From positions 1 to 64,000 of the forward strand of contig JAREIK010005432.1 of NCBI GenBank assembly GCA_029783825.1: DNA of 64,000 nt, in the 5' to 3' direction. Each line of letters starts with the position of its first letter. The stretch's first letter is position 1. Shown one piece after another: positions 38,339-52,121 of this stretch. A program made the translations under genes and the position numbers. The notes below the pieces were generated by a model that was given only the letters and a program-made list of their open reading frames with translations, searched no databases and was not told the DNA's origin. The stretch comes from Sapria himalayana. Taxonomy: Eukaryota; Streptophyta; Magnoliopsida; Malpighiales; Rafflesiaceae.

Positions 38339-41300
38339 GATAGATAGAGAGATAGATAGATAGATATATAGGTAGGTAGGTAGGTAGATAGATAGATATA
38401 TAAATAGATAGATTAATTAATAGATAGATAGATAAACAGATAGATAGACAGATTGATAAACAAATAGATAGACAAAAAGATAGATAGATAGATTGATTAA
38501 TAGTCAAATAGATAGATTGATAAATAGATAGAAATATACACATATAGTTAGTTAATATATAGGTAGATAGAAAGATAGATAAATAGATAGATAGATAGAT
38601 TGATTGATTGAAAGATAGATAGATAGACAAATAAATAGACATATAAATAGACAGATAAATAGACATATAGATAAACAGATAGATAGATATAAAGATAGAT
38701 AGACATATAAATAGGTAGATAGATAGATAGACAAACAAAATAATAGACAAATAGATAGATAGAAAGATAGATAGACAAATAGATATATAGAAAAATTGAT
38801 AGATAGAAAGATAGGAAGATAGATAGATAGATAGACAAATAGACAGATAGATAGATAGACAGACAGATTAAAAAATAGACAAATAGACAGACATAAATAA
38901 AGCAAACAGATAGATAGACAGATATATTTATATAGAGATTGATTGATGGATTGATTGAGAGATAGAGAGATAGATAGATAGAAAAATAATTTGATAGATG
39001 AATTGATAAACATATTGATAGAAATATTGATATACAGATGGATAGACAAATTGATAGGTAGATTAATAAATAGATAAAAAGATAGATAGATAGACAGATA
39101 GATAGATAGATAGATAGATATAGAGATAGATAGATAGATAGATAGATAAACATATAGATAGATAGATAATTAGATAGAGAGATATATAGACTTATAGATA
39201 TATAGAAAGATATACACATAGATATATATATTGATTGATAGATAAATAGACAAACAGATAGACATATAGTTTGATAGATTGATAGATAGATAGATTGATT
39301 GATTGATAGATATATAGATAGATAGATAGATAGATAAATAAATAAATAGATATACAAATAGAAATAAAGATAGATAGATAGGTAGTTTGACAGATAGATA
39401 AATAACAGATAGAAAGACTGATAAATAGAAAGTTAGATAGATGAATAGATAGAATGAATGATTGATTGATTAATAGATAGATAAAAAGACAAATATATAA
39501 ATAGATAGATTGATAGATTGAAATATAGATTGATAGACATATTGAAACAAATTTTGATAGATAGATTGATAAACAAGGTGATATACAAATTTTTATACAA
39601 ATTGATAAACAAATTATTATATAGATAGACAGACTTATATATAGATTGATAGATAGACTCATAGATAGACAGATTGATTAATAGATTTATTAACATATTG
39701 AAAGATAGATAAATCGACAGATTGATAAAATTATAGATAGATAGATAGAAAGACAGAAAGATTGATAGATCAATAGATTATTAGACAAATAATAAGGCAA
39801 ATTAAAATACAAATAGATAGATAGATTGATCGATGGATGGATGAATAGATAAACAAATAGATATATAGATAGATAGATAGATAGATATACATTAAAAGAT
39901 AAATAGATATATAGATAGATAGAAAGATAGTCAGAAAGATAAAGAGATAGATAGATAGATAGATAGACAGATAGATAGATAGATAAAAAGACAGATAGAT
40001 AGATAGATAGAAAGAAAAATTGATATATAGTCAGATAGATAGATATACAAATAGACAGATAGATAAATAGATATATAGATAGAGAAATAGATAAATAGAT
40101 AGATAAAAATATAGATAGACAAATAGATAGGTAGATAATTAGATAGATAGATGGATAGATAGACAGACAGATAGAAATAAAGATAGACAGATAGATCAAT
40201 AGAATGATATATAGATAGATAAATAGATAGAGAGAGAGAGAGATAGACAGATAGATAGATAGATAGATAGATATGCATATAGATAGATAGATAGGCAGAT
40301 AGATAGGTAGGTAGGTAGATAGATAGAAATATAGGTAGAAAGATAGACATATTGAAAGATACATAGATAGATAGATAGATAAAAAGGATAGACAGTTAGA
40401 TAGACAGATAGATAGAATATAGACACAGATAGATAGATAGAAAAACTGATAGATAGATAGATAGATTAATTGATAGACAATAGATATGTTGATAGATAGT
40501 TGGATAAATATTTAGATAGACGGATAGACAGAAAGATAGATAGATTGATAGATTGATAAATAGATTGCTTGATTGAAAAATAGATTGACACATAGATAGA
40601 CATATAAATAGACAGATATATAGACAATTAGATAGATTAATAGATAGATAGATAGATAAACAAACAAATAAACAAATAGATAGACAGACATAATGATAAA
40701 TATAAATATTAATAGATAAATAGATAGATATATAAAGAGAGATTTATTAAAAGATTTATTGACACATTGATAGAGAGAGATATATATAGATTAATAGAAT
40801 GATTGATTGATAAAAAATTGATAGACATTTTAAAATAAATATTTATTTATAGATTGCTAGATAGATTTATAGGTAGATTAACATACATATTGAGAGACAA
40901 ATAGAAAGGCAGAGAGATCGATACATAGATGGATAGATTATTATACAGATAAATACATTGATAGATATATAGATTAATTTATTAATAGTTAGATAGATAG
41001 ATAGACATATAGATAGATAGATAGACATATAGATAGATAGATAAAAAGATATATAGAAAGTCAAATATATAGAAAAATTGATAGACATATAGATAGATAT
41101 TAAAATAGATAGATAGATAGATATATAGATATACCCAAATTTAGTCAGATGGATAGATGATAGATAAAAAGATAGATAGATAGATAGATAAATATATAGA
41201 TACATAGACAAATAATTGACAGTTAAATAATCAGATAGATATAAAGAAAGATTGATAAATACACACTAAATTAGATAGAAAGATAGATAGATAGACAAAT

Positions 41301-42515
41301 AGACAGACAAATAGATTTATAGATAATCAGATAGATAGACAAGGTATATAGACAAAAAGTTAAATAGTAAATAGATAGATAGACAGATAGATCAATAGAA
41401 AGATGAATAGAGAGATAAATAGATAGATAGACAGATAGATCGATAAAAAGATGAACAGAAAGATAAATAGATAGATAGACATATAGATTCTTACAAAGAT
41501 AGAGAGAGAGTTAGATAGATAGATAGATATATCAGTACTTACAAAGATAAAGAGATAGTTAGATAGATATATAGATAGATAGACAAATAGATAGATAGAT
41601 AGATAGATAGACCACATATATAGATAGATAGGTAGATAGACTAATAGATAGACAAATAGATTGATTTATTAATAAAGAGATTGATAGATTGATAGATATA
41701 TAGATATACATATAGATAGACAAATTGATTGATTGATTGATTGATAGATTCATAGATAGATTGATAGATAAATTGATAGACAAATTGATAGACAGAGTGA
41801 TATACAGATTTATAGATAGATAGAATAATAGATAGACAAATAAATAGATACACGGAAATACAAACAAACAAACAAATTCACAAATAGATAAAAAGATAGA
41901 TATACAGATTGACAAATAGATAGATAGAAAGATACACAGATAGACAAAAAAATAGATATATACAAAGATAGACAGATTAATGATTGATTGAATGAATGAT
42001 AGATCTTTTAATAGATAGATAGAATGATAGATAAATAGATTGATTGATAGACTAATTGATGGACATATTAATAGAAATATTGATAGATAATATAATACAT
42101 AGATTGATATACTGATAGATAGACATATTGATAGTCACATAGATAGACATAGTGATTGATAGATTATTTTATAGATAAATAGACAAATAGAAAGACAAAT
42201 CAATAAATAGATAGATAGATATATAGATAGATAAATAGCTAAATAGATATAAAAATAGATATATAGATAGATAGTAAGTTAGATAGAAAGACACATAGAT
42301 AGATAGAAGACTAAAAGATTAATAGTAAGATACATAGATAGATAAATAAATAGATAGACAAATAGATAGATAGATAGATTGATTGATTCATTTACAGATA
42401 AATAGATTGAACGAGAGATAGATAAATAGATAGATAGATAGAAAGATTTATAGATAGATAGAAAGAAAGAAAAAAGATAAATAAATAGATAGATAAATAT
42501 ACATATAGATAGATA
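38339..42515 (+). repeat. GATA array, right part, 4.2 kb
   Basis: Continuation of 33192-34144 beyond the hAT element, with the same polarity and variant mix (GACA, GATT, AAAT). It contains locally cleaner GATA runs (for example around 39080-39140 and 40240-40330). It ends ATA just before the CACTAC terminus of EB at 42516. Confidence 0.97.
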
Positions 42516-42960
42516 CACTACAAGAAAAATCTCATATAGCTATTGAAAATTCCCTAGCTAAATAGGTATTTTCCATTGCTAAATGGGATATAGCAACAAA
42601 TTAACAACGGACCCATTCCCAATCTAAAGTGCTCGTCGCTTAAATATAGTGATGAAAGTATCCCTAGCTAATAATTTAGTGACGGAAAAATCCCTAGCTA
42701 AAAAAATTATTTTCTTTAGCTAAATTAGCAAGCCAAATGTGAGTTTCCATCACTAAATGGATATAATGATGAAACCTTTCTCAATCTAAAGTGCTCGTCT
42801 ATAAATATTAGTGATGGAAATAGTCCCTAGCAAAATAAATTTATAGACGAAAAAATCCCTTTCTAAAATAAAGATATCCCTAGCTAAATTAGATAGGGCA
42901 ATTTGCTAAATTAGCTCGGGAAATTTGCTAAAGTAGGTATGGAATTTTCCTTAACTATCT
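42516..42960 (-). promoter_or_regulatory. EB 3' terminus and subterminal repeats
   Basis: CACTAC terminus followed by more than ten copies of TCCCTAGCTAA and the spaced partner AAAGTGCTCGTC (two copies near 42630 and 42790). This partner recurs in degenerate form at 63730. These are presumed binding sites of the coiled-coil protein. Confidence 0.75.
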
Positions 42961-43439
42961 TAATTTCAAAACTATTTTCAGAATTTAATTTATTTTAAAA
43001 TTTTTTAATTAAATAATTTATTATTTTTATATTAAATTGAATAAAAATATAAACTATAACTGATAATTAATAATTAACAAAAAAATAAATCATTTAATAA
43101 CTTATTCTAATACAATATTTTACATAATTAAAATAAAAAATAACAAAAATCATATTACATCTTATTCTTCAATGTATCTACTGACAATGTATAAAGTATA
43201 ATATATCCATGCATTGACATTGATTTCTCTCCCTCTGCTCCTCCGATCATCATTTTTCTATTGCGACAAAGCTGTCTGAGTCATGACACATGTCTAGTGA
43301 AAAATCCCTTCACTTATACAAGCTTTGTATGGGGAACAATGTGGTACCATATATGTAAGAAATTTTAACCGCTCAATCAAATCAAAATAAAATAAAAAGT
43401 TATGTTTTGAAATATATATTATACTGTAGTATAGATGTA

Positions 43440-43830
43440 AATATATACTAGCATTTTACTCGTACATATATAATTAAAATATATGTAAATAAAAACTACC
43501 GTATTATGTGTACATATATACTGAGTACAAATATACTCAGTATATATGTACAAATATGCTCGGTATATACGTACATATATATTATAGTATAAAAGTATGT
43601 ATATACTGAGTATATATGTACATATGTACTACAGTATATATGTACGTATCTACTAAGTATATACATACAAATATATTTAGTATATACGAACATATATACT
43701 CGTTATATATATACTTATATACTCAGTATATACGTAGATATATACTTGGTAATTACATACATTTATACCAAGTATATATGTACGTATTTACTACAGTATT
43801 TTATGTACGTATATATACTCACATAGCCTT
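43440..43830. repeat. GTATATAC-rich tandem repeat
   Basis: About 14 degenerate copies of a roughly 27-bp unit built from ACTNAGTATATATGTACATA, with many short palindromes (GTATATAC, TATATGTACATATA). It lies in the EB 3' region and is absent from the corresponding part of EA. Frames across it encode only Tyr/Ile/Thr-rich low complexity. Confidence 0.8.
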
Positions 43831-44300
43831 GGATGACACACACACTTGTACTTTAATGCAAATACACATACCATCAAAGACAACAGAAGAAAATAATCTA
43901 GGATTTAAAAAACACGCATATAGGTCTCTCAGGCCTGGTCAGCATTTCTAGTTCTTTTTTTCTCGGGCACTCCACGTAGATATAGAACATTTTTACACCT
44001 GCACATGGAGCATAACATATTACATTTACAACCCAATAACCGATAACAAGTAGTCTCAGATCTGAACTGCGATGACGCATATCTACACAAAATAAGAGTG
44101 TCAAGAAAAACTTGCGTTTGTGTGGAATTAATTTTTTGGTTCATTCCCAGCTTCAGAAGCTAAGGTGTTGTTCTTAGCACCATGGAGGACTAACCAAGGC
44201 TTTTACATACCTAAAATAGGCTAAAACTTTACCCAAACAATTTGGGGACACACAAACATATTCACAGATATATAAAAATAGTTATTATAGACATGAACTA
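43831..44300. other. Less AT-rich segment of unknown origin in EB
   Basis: Composition is more balanced than its surroundings, and two overlapping minus-strand frames (68 and 71 aa) lie at 43898-44144. Neither shows a domain I recognise. It is absent from EA between the coiled-coil gene and the array. It may be another captured host fragment, but nothing identifies a source. Confidence 0.35.
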
Positions 44301-44689
44301 ACACAAATTAAAGTTCATAGTCATACAGCTTCAACAAAAATCTAAAAGATGTCCAGCAATGATGTTTAGAAAGAAAGAAAGTGCAAAAATAAATTGTTTT
44401 AGGAATAATGAAGATAATAGAAGCTAAGCCTCCTTTTGATCAAGCTGAAATCGGTAAATATGAGACCCATGCATTGGAAGGTCTGTGGCAATGGCTGAAT
44501 ACTTTAAATCGGAATTTTTTTCGTGAGTTTCACATTATGTGTCCTACAGAGATTCATTATTAGGTTAATCGGAAAAGCAAAGAACAAAACCAGAATAAAA
44601 AAATTGAAACCTAGAAAAAAATATCATAATTATTTGCTGCACATAGACAAAAATCAATAACATTTCAAAAATAATTCTCATACGAAATC

Positions 44690-46626
44690 ATCCTCATAAT
44701 TAGTAGGGAATGCTAGCCTCTCCTGGGAGGTTTCATAGCTGGATCTAGGAATGCTATCAGTTGCGTCAATGCCACTAATTGTGACTCAATATAGGATATC
44801 TACTGTTGCATTACATTCTTAATTTCTTTCATATCATCATTCATTTCTTTAATTTCTTGCATTTCTTCCATCAAATTAGTTTACTACACATCCTTCTGTT
44901 CTTTAATTTAATATATTTCTTTTTTCAAATGAGATTTCTGTTAATCCTTCTTTTTCATTTCGGTCTCCATAATTACAATATGTTCATTTGTTTCCATTGC
45001 TTATTGTTCGACTGCCTCATCCATCATTGCTGAGACTAATGAATTAGAAGCACGACTACTACAACAAAATGCCACTCCCTTTGAGCCGATGCCATACACT
45101 CACTACTTCTTATGACCTCCTATGGTCTCCAAATAAATAGGATCATAGCCAATTAGTTGAAGATCCATTGAATGCTCAACTTGTTGATGAGCAGCTATCA
45201 CACGTTCCTCCATTAGTTCCTGAGATAAAATAAAGAAAAATTCTATTCTAAATATACATAAAATAAAATAAATATTTTGCATTCAAAACAATCTTCAAAA
45301 TGTACTATAGTATTATGAAATTTTATTAATATAACAAATTCTTATAGTAATAATCTGAGACTTTTTGTCAACAAACTGACCATCTACTTTCTTCACATGC
45401 ATCTTCCTGAAAATCTCATAAAAATTGGGATCTCCACTCAATTCTCCAGCCTAGAATATATTTTTATTAAGTCATAAAAAACAAATGATCAAAAAATGTA
45501 ACAAAATAAATAAAACCTTGTAGAGATTTGATTTATTGGATAATTAGGACAATGACTAAATATATAAATTTTTAAAATTTTAAAATTGTACCAAATCTCA
45601 AATGTGCTCAATGCTCGAATTTGACCCTCTTGTGTGTCGACAGATTCTTGGACCTAGTCCAACTACCTCTTTTCGTCAATTTTTGATAGCAATATCTGAT
45701 TTTTTATTCACATGTGGCTTCTCCCAAAACTTAAGCCACTCGGGCTAATCATCCTCGAATATAAAATCATTCCTTTCTTTTATATTCTTTAATTTATGGA
45801 CAAAATCAGAATACCATTGAGCGCTTTGCTCTCCCATAATTAACCTTATCTTTCCATCAAATTTGAGTGCCCATGTGTACTGATTCTATATATAGAAAAA
45901 TCACAAAAGAATTTATATTAATAACCAGAACATAATTATTTATTGCTTGAATAATAATCAACATAATAGTTAAGTAATTAGATAATTTATTTTCAATGTA
46001 TTTGTTTTGTTATTTTTATCTGAAAGTCATTAAAATAACACTCTTTTGTCGATTCTGAAACTTTCTTCCAAGAGAATGCTTTAGAATCAGCCTTTTTCTT
46101 GAAAGACTTTGCAATTATAGTCGAATGCTTGTGAGATGGAATAAAACTATACAATCAAATAAATAACATTGAAAACAAGCAAATCATAACAATATAAAAA
46201 AACCACTAACAGTAATATCAAAATTTTTTTTTCTTGTTATATTTACATATTTCTTTTACCTACAATCCACAATCTCAATTACTAACTTTACACTGATAGT
46301 AGAGGAATACACGACATTTGATGATGTCATTGGTTTTGTAAATGGGAGAACTATAGGAGTAAAATGTGGTGTAGAAGATAGAGATGGATCAAAAGTGGGT
46401 GCAGGAAGCACATGGGTGGTGGGCCTATATCTGATAAAGGTGATAATAGAGGTCTCAATGATGGTGATGGTGATATAAATAGAGATGTTGATTGTTATGT
46501 TGAAGCATGGATATGGTGGGTATGAGATGATACTGATTTTGCAACATGATTTAACATACTAGATGAATTTGGTTCATTTCTACGTTCACGTCTACCTCCA
46601 CCACGACCGAGTCCTTTAGGCACCAT
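44690..46626 (-). pseudogene. CACTA second gene (coiled-coil DNA-binding protein), copy B
   Basis: Homologue of 20638-22500. The minus strand starts at 46626 with MVPKGLGRGGGRRERRNEP, a Gly/Arg-rich start as in copy A. A His/Ser/Pro-rich region (46300-46560) follows, then the KSFKKKADSKAF-like segment near 46110, W-rich segments near 45650-45870, and a Lys/Glu coiled-coil part near 44800-44960. The end near 44690 matches EC's arm. Stop codons interrupt it at several points. In the family this protein binds the subterminal repeats and works with TNP2; that role is inferred here. Spacing to TNP2 (about 120 bp) is conserved between both copies, compatible with one alternatively spliced transcript as in En/Spm. 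Confidence 0.75.
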
Positions 46627-46744
46627 CTACTGTACAAAATAAGACATAGAACAAATAATATAGATATGATGAAAAAGCATGCATTTTAGAATAAAACACA
46701 CCAATAGATTTCAATAAAATATAGTAGTCTTTGATAGTTTAATA

Positions 46745-49700
46745 TTATAATAGTTTAATTATCGGCATTACTATCATCCTCCAATAGATCTTCTGATATT
46801 TCATCTAATTTAGATAGAAATTCGAAGTCATCTTTAGATAGAAATTGATCATCTTCAATTTTTATTAGGCCATCATTTGAGTCACATAAATTTTCTGGTT
46901 CTTCATCTACATGCACAGGCTCAATATTATTTATTTCATCTTCCTTGAATGTTGGTGCAATATGTAAGTCTGCACTTCTTTGTTTAAATGTTGGTACTTC
47001 AAAATTTGATCGAGCTTTGATTTAGCAAATCACCCACCAATTACTCTCATCACGAGATAAACTCGGATATGTACAATAATATACTTGAGCAGCTTGAACT
47101 ACCATAATAAATGGCTCATATCAATTATATCTACGTTTAAGGTTACCATCAACTAGCTTATAATCCGAATGAATCTTAGTGCCTACATTTCATGTAGGAT
47201 CAAACCACTCACACTTTAATAATACAATCATATTTTTTTCGAGTCAAGGATACTCCAACTCAATAACTTCTTTGAGTTGATCATAATAATCAATCTCATC
47301 TGCACTATAACTAGAGCCTTTAATGCATACACCACTATTCATTATTGTTTTAGAAGAACCATTCTCGATTGTGAGAAATTCATATCCATTGACAAAATAC
47401 CAAGGATAGGGTGTCACATATCTAAATGGGCCATTACATAGATTCTGAATGAAAATATTTGAATCTCCATTTGAAGGATCAATTTCTTGTGACATAAATT
47501 AAAAAAATGATATTAACAAATAAAAGATATTAATTAATTAAATAATTCAAAAATTTAAAACTTAATAATTCTCACATAATTTTTGAACCAATTCCTAAAT
47601 TTAGCTTCTAGCTTATAATCGACATCATTGCTAGAAATTGCTAGTTACCTATGTTTTAACTACTCAACATAAATATAACACAAATATAAAAAGAGAGAAA
47701 AAAGTATATTAAATTTTAATAATTCCTTTAAAAGTTAAAATTAACATATGATTAAAACTTCAACAATTTTGGGTACACATACTCAATATATGGTGCAATC
47801 TCTTCATAATATAGTAAAATGTAACTCTTGGTTGCTTTGAACTCTTCATCTGTCATACTTATTTTCATTACTCTTCCAAATGCTCTTTTAGGGTGCTTGA
47901 AGATAGATAGTTTGTCAACATAATCATCTTTTACCATCACATGACCTTCATCATTCCGAGGTATATTTCTATTCATTGTATTGACATGATCCTCAAAATA
48001 ATAAGAACATAATGATGATGTTTCTTCTACTAAATATGCATTGCAAATTGAACCTTCAAATTTCCTTTGTTTCTAACATTCAATTTCAACTAACGAAGAT
48101 ACCTACAACCATAATATTAGGTTTCAATTTTATTAAATTACAATATTACTTTTTGTATGATATAATAAAACAATCAAATTATATGTATTTACCTTTCAAA
48201 AGGATACATCCACCTGTATTGCACTGGCCCTACTATTCTTGTTTCATATACCAAATGGACCGGTAAATGCTCTATTGAGTCAAAAAAACCCAGTGGGAAT
48301 ATCCATTCAAGCTTACAAATAATAAGTGGAATGTCATTCTTCAGCCTTACCACATCATCTATTTTGATTATGGTTGCAGATAGCTATTTGAAAAACAAAC
48401 TATGATCTATAAGGACCTTCCAAATGCTTAGGGAAGTAATTCATGGAATACAATTAGTATTAATCTCTGCATAAATACATGACAGTCATGACTTTTCATT
48501 TCAAATAACGTATGATTCTTCATATCCACGCATCTACCCATATTTGACACATATCCATCAAAGAATTTCAAAATTTTAATCCATTCACATAATATCTGTA
48601 TTGCCTTCTTATCAAGTGTGTAGCAAGTTTTAGAAATTTTTCTTGTTGCCTCATTCAGTTTCAATTCAAGATGCTGATAGTAATCATTCAGTTTCAATTC
48701 AGGATACTAATATTAATAATTCAGCTCATGTCTTGAATTTAAAGTATTTTTTGTTTTTCCATCTACATTAAGGATAGTGTTTAAAACATTGTTAAACATT
48801 TTTTTTTTCAATATACATTACATCTATGTTATGATGAATTAAATTGGACTTCCAATAAGGCAAATCCCAAAATATACTACGTTTCCTCCAGGCAAATATT
48901 TTGCCTATTGGTCCATTACTTTTAGTAGCATCCTTTTCAGTTACCTTCTTCAAACCCAAACTTTGAATCTCTATCATAATATCATCTTCTGAATGAACTG
49001 CTGGTGCAAATATCATCACATTTTTATTTTTTTCAAAATACATTTTTATTTCTTCGAAATGGATGATTTGTAGGTAGAAACTTATGATGGTTATCAAACC
49101 ATGACTGTTTACCGCTAAATTTGAGGGTAAATGCATCAGAATTTGTCATGCAATATGGGCATGTGAATCGTCCTACAGTACTCCACCCAGACAACATTGA
49201 GTAAGTAGGAAAGTCACTTACCATCAACATAAGGGCCGCCAACATAATAAAATTTTTCTTCTTTGAGATATCATATGTATTCACACCAACATCCCACAAA
49301 TGATTTAATTCTGCAATAAGAAGCTGTAAGAAAACATCCATCATGTCTTTTTTTAGGCCTTGGAACCAAGTTTGACAAAAATATATATTGCTCCTTCATA
49401 CACAACCGCGGAGGCAAGTTATAATGTGTCACGATCACTGGTCATGTTGAATATTATTATCCAGATTGCCCAAATGTAAAAATTTATCAGTGTAGAGATC
49501 CAATCTCATATTTCGACTTTCAGCTGGAAAATCTTGATGTATATGATTAAAATACTTCCAAGCAAGTGAATCTGATGGATGATGCATTACCCCTTCTTCC
49601 ACCTCATGCTCAAAATGTCACCTCATATCATTTGATGTAGCATTTGATGCATATTATCTGTGTAATCGAGGAATTAATAAAAAATAATACATTTTAAATG

Positions 49701-50436
49701 CAACTTTCAAGTTTTGTCGTGTATGTACAACATGAGATACCTTCTTAAATCGAAGATGATCACAAATCTTATAGCTAATTAAATCACTATCATCACCCCA
49801 ATATAACATACATCCATTGAAACAACAATCAATTTTTTCCACTGGCAGATCCATTCCTCATAGTAACTTCTTAGTGTTGTAAAAGTTATTGGTGATCAAA
49901 TTATTATCCGGAATAATCTTCTTCATCAATTCTGTCACGTGATCAAATTATTCCTTAAACATATGATTTTTTGACTTAATGCTCATAAGTCAAGCCACAA
50001 GTGATAATTGCGAATGTGTTTTACAACAAGGCCACGACTATTTATATACAGCATTAAGCATTTCATAAAATTTCTAAGCTTTAGGATTAGGTGGTTCATT
50101 TATGTAATCCATATTGAAGTCATCATCGGTAGCTTCCGTGATCATTCTATGGTATGTGTTTGATGATTCTTTACCACAAGCAAATGATTCAGTAACCTCA
50201 TTTTGGTCAATGTTCGGAGCCATTGTACTTTCTCCATGATAAATCCAAACAAAATAATTTGGCACAAAGCCATATATAGCCAAATGGTATCTTAAAGTGT
50301 TTGTATCACTAAAAGGGATATTCTGTCACTTGCGATGATTACATGGACACTTAATTTTTTCTCCATCAACTCAAAAAATATTTATTCAAAATTCTATTGA
50401 TAAACCTAGTCTACATCCATTAACGATCTAAACTCA
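46745..50436 (-). pseudogene. CACTA transposase TNP2-like pseudogene (copy B)
   Basis: Minus-strand homologue of 16906-20515 and better preserved. Visible in order: a shortened N-terminal domain (50436-50285; about 20 codons around the INFVCSQ segment of copy A are deleted); 50283-50074 (GFVPNYFVWIYHGESTM, INEPPNPKA); 49854-49654 (LPVEKIDCCFNGCMLYWGDD); the TNP2 core 49344-49033 (LNHLWDVGVNTYD, DFPTYSMLSGWSTVGRFTCP, QSWFDNHHKFLPTNHPFRRN) with the CPYC pair present; 49136-48792 (FAWRKRSIFWDLPYWKS); 48697-48428; DUF4218-like 48400-47752 with an intron near 48190-48095; DUF4216-like 47495-47244 and 47240-46990; acidic tail to 46745. The N-terminal half retains the Trp of VWIYHGE that copy A has lost. 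Frameshifts between the pieces still inactivate it. Confidence 0.9.
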
Positions 50437-50639
50437 TTTTGCCTTGTTTTATTTATAAAAAATAATGCTTAATCATTATTTTGAATTAAACATTTTATTA
50501 CTTCAAAATATAGTAATAATTAAATAAAATTACTTATAGATGAATATTTAAAAATTAAATATTGTGAATATAAAGACAATATGTTTGTAGAATCTACATG
50601 AATAGAAAAAGAAATTTTTAGCATGATAAAGATTAATAG

Positions 50640-50795
50640 AGATCATGGTAATACTAGATAAAAGGAGCAAAATATGATAATGCATAAGAAAGGAAAGCAA
50701 AAAAGAAAGACATTTAACGTTTGAAGGATGAGAGGGGGAGAGAGAGAGAGAGAGAGAAGGTGGAATGGGAGAGAGGGGTAGAGAAATTGAGAGAT

Positions 50796-50835
<40 letters not shown>

Positions 50836-50958
50836 GAGAGGAGAGAAAGAGAGAGAGAAAGGGGAGAAGAGAGAAAGAGAGAGAGAAAGGGGGAGAAAGA
50901 GGGAGTGAGAAATGGTGAAAGGGAGAGAGGGAGAGAGGGAGAGATAGAGAGGGAGATA

Positions 50959-50996
<38 letters not shown>

Positions 50997-51135
50997 AAGC
51001 AAGAAAGGAGAGCGAGAAAGAAAATAACAAGAGAGAGTGTGTGACACAGAAAGAAAAAGAGGAAGGAGTGACACAGAAAGAAAAAGAGAAAGGAGTGACA
51101 CAGAAAGAATTAGAGAGGGAGAGAGATACAGAAAA
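50640..51135. repeat. Polypurine (GA-rich) tract with a 27-bp tandem repeat
   Basis: From about 50724 to 51135 the plus strand is almost only G and A, including a pure-purine run at about 50796-50904 and (GA)n at 50962-50993. Near its right end GTGACACAGAAAGAAAAAG repeats about 2.6 times at 27-bp spacing (51041-51111). It lies upstream of TNP2 copy B, so it forms a pyrimidine-rich leader on the coding strand. The matching EA leader (16590-16690) has no such expansion. Frames rich in Ser/Leu or Arg/Glu here are artefacts of the repeat. Confidence 0.9.
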
Positions 51136-51379
51136 TGTAGTGTTAGAATGAGAAATTATATAAAAGAAAAAAATTTTCTTTTGAACAAACCTATCAAATA
51201 TTACATCTTTTGTCATACATAAGTTCATATATGAGCCTATGGCCCAAGGGATGAGATTATGTAAGAGTATGACCCTTTTTTGTATTATACCATATATGAA
51301 CCTGACCAATGGACACTCTCATGCTATGTGCTTACAAATTGTTGATATTATATCTTTTGCCATTTAATTCATGTTAATG
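51136..51379. other. EB leader segment, nothing recognised
   Basis: AT-rich non-coding DNA between the polypurine tract and the TATA-rich repeats. No motif is assigned. Confidence 0.4.
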
Positions 51380-52076
51380 CAACAAATTAGTATTATCCCA
51401 TATATAATTATATGTTAGTATACATATAGTAAATGTAGTTATAAATAGTTACATATAGTAAATGTAGTTATAAATAGTTACATATAGTTAAACATATAGT
51501 TATATATAATTATAGGCATACAAGTAGTTATAAGTAGATTAACATAAATGTATACAGAATTACAAACATTATATATACATATATGTATACAAAATTAAAA
51601 ATAATGTATACAAAGTAGTTATAAAAATTATATAGATTTACATATATGTATACATATATGTATACATAATTAAAAATAAAGTTATATTTATATATATAGA
51701 GTTATCTATAGTTATACAAATATTTATATATAGTTATACACATATAGTTAAACATTATGTTGTATGTTTTATACATATAATTATAAATATAATTACATGT
51801 GGTTATGCATATAGTTATAGGTATAGTTAAATTTATATTTATACATGTATATATATTTTTTCATATAATTTCATATATTTATACATATAGTTATGTATAG
51901 GTATGGATATACTAAAATACATTTTGTATACTAATATATAAACATGTATATTAAATATATGTTATTAATTATATATTTAAATATAGTTATGTATAAAGTT
52001 TTTATAGTTATACATATAGTAAGATAGAATTATTGATAGTTATATTTTATTATAAATATAATATTTATAGTTGTAA

Positions 52077-52121
<45 letters not shown>

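Noticed and set aside
50548..51309. 253-aa and 152-aa Ser/Leu-rich frames and the Arg/Glu frame at 50721-50918
   Set aside because: These are translation of a GA/CT microsatellite in both strands, with no conserved sequence.
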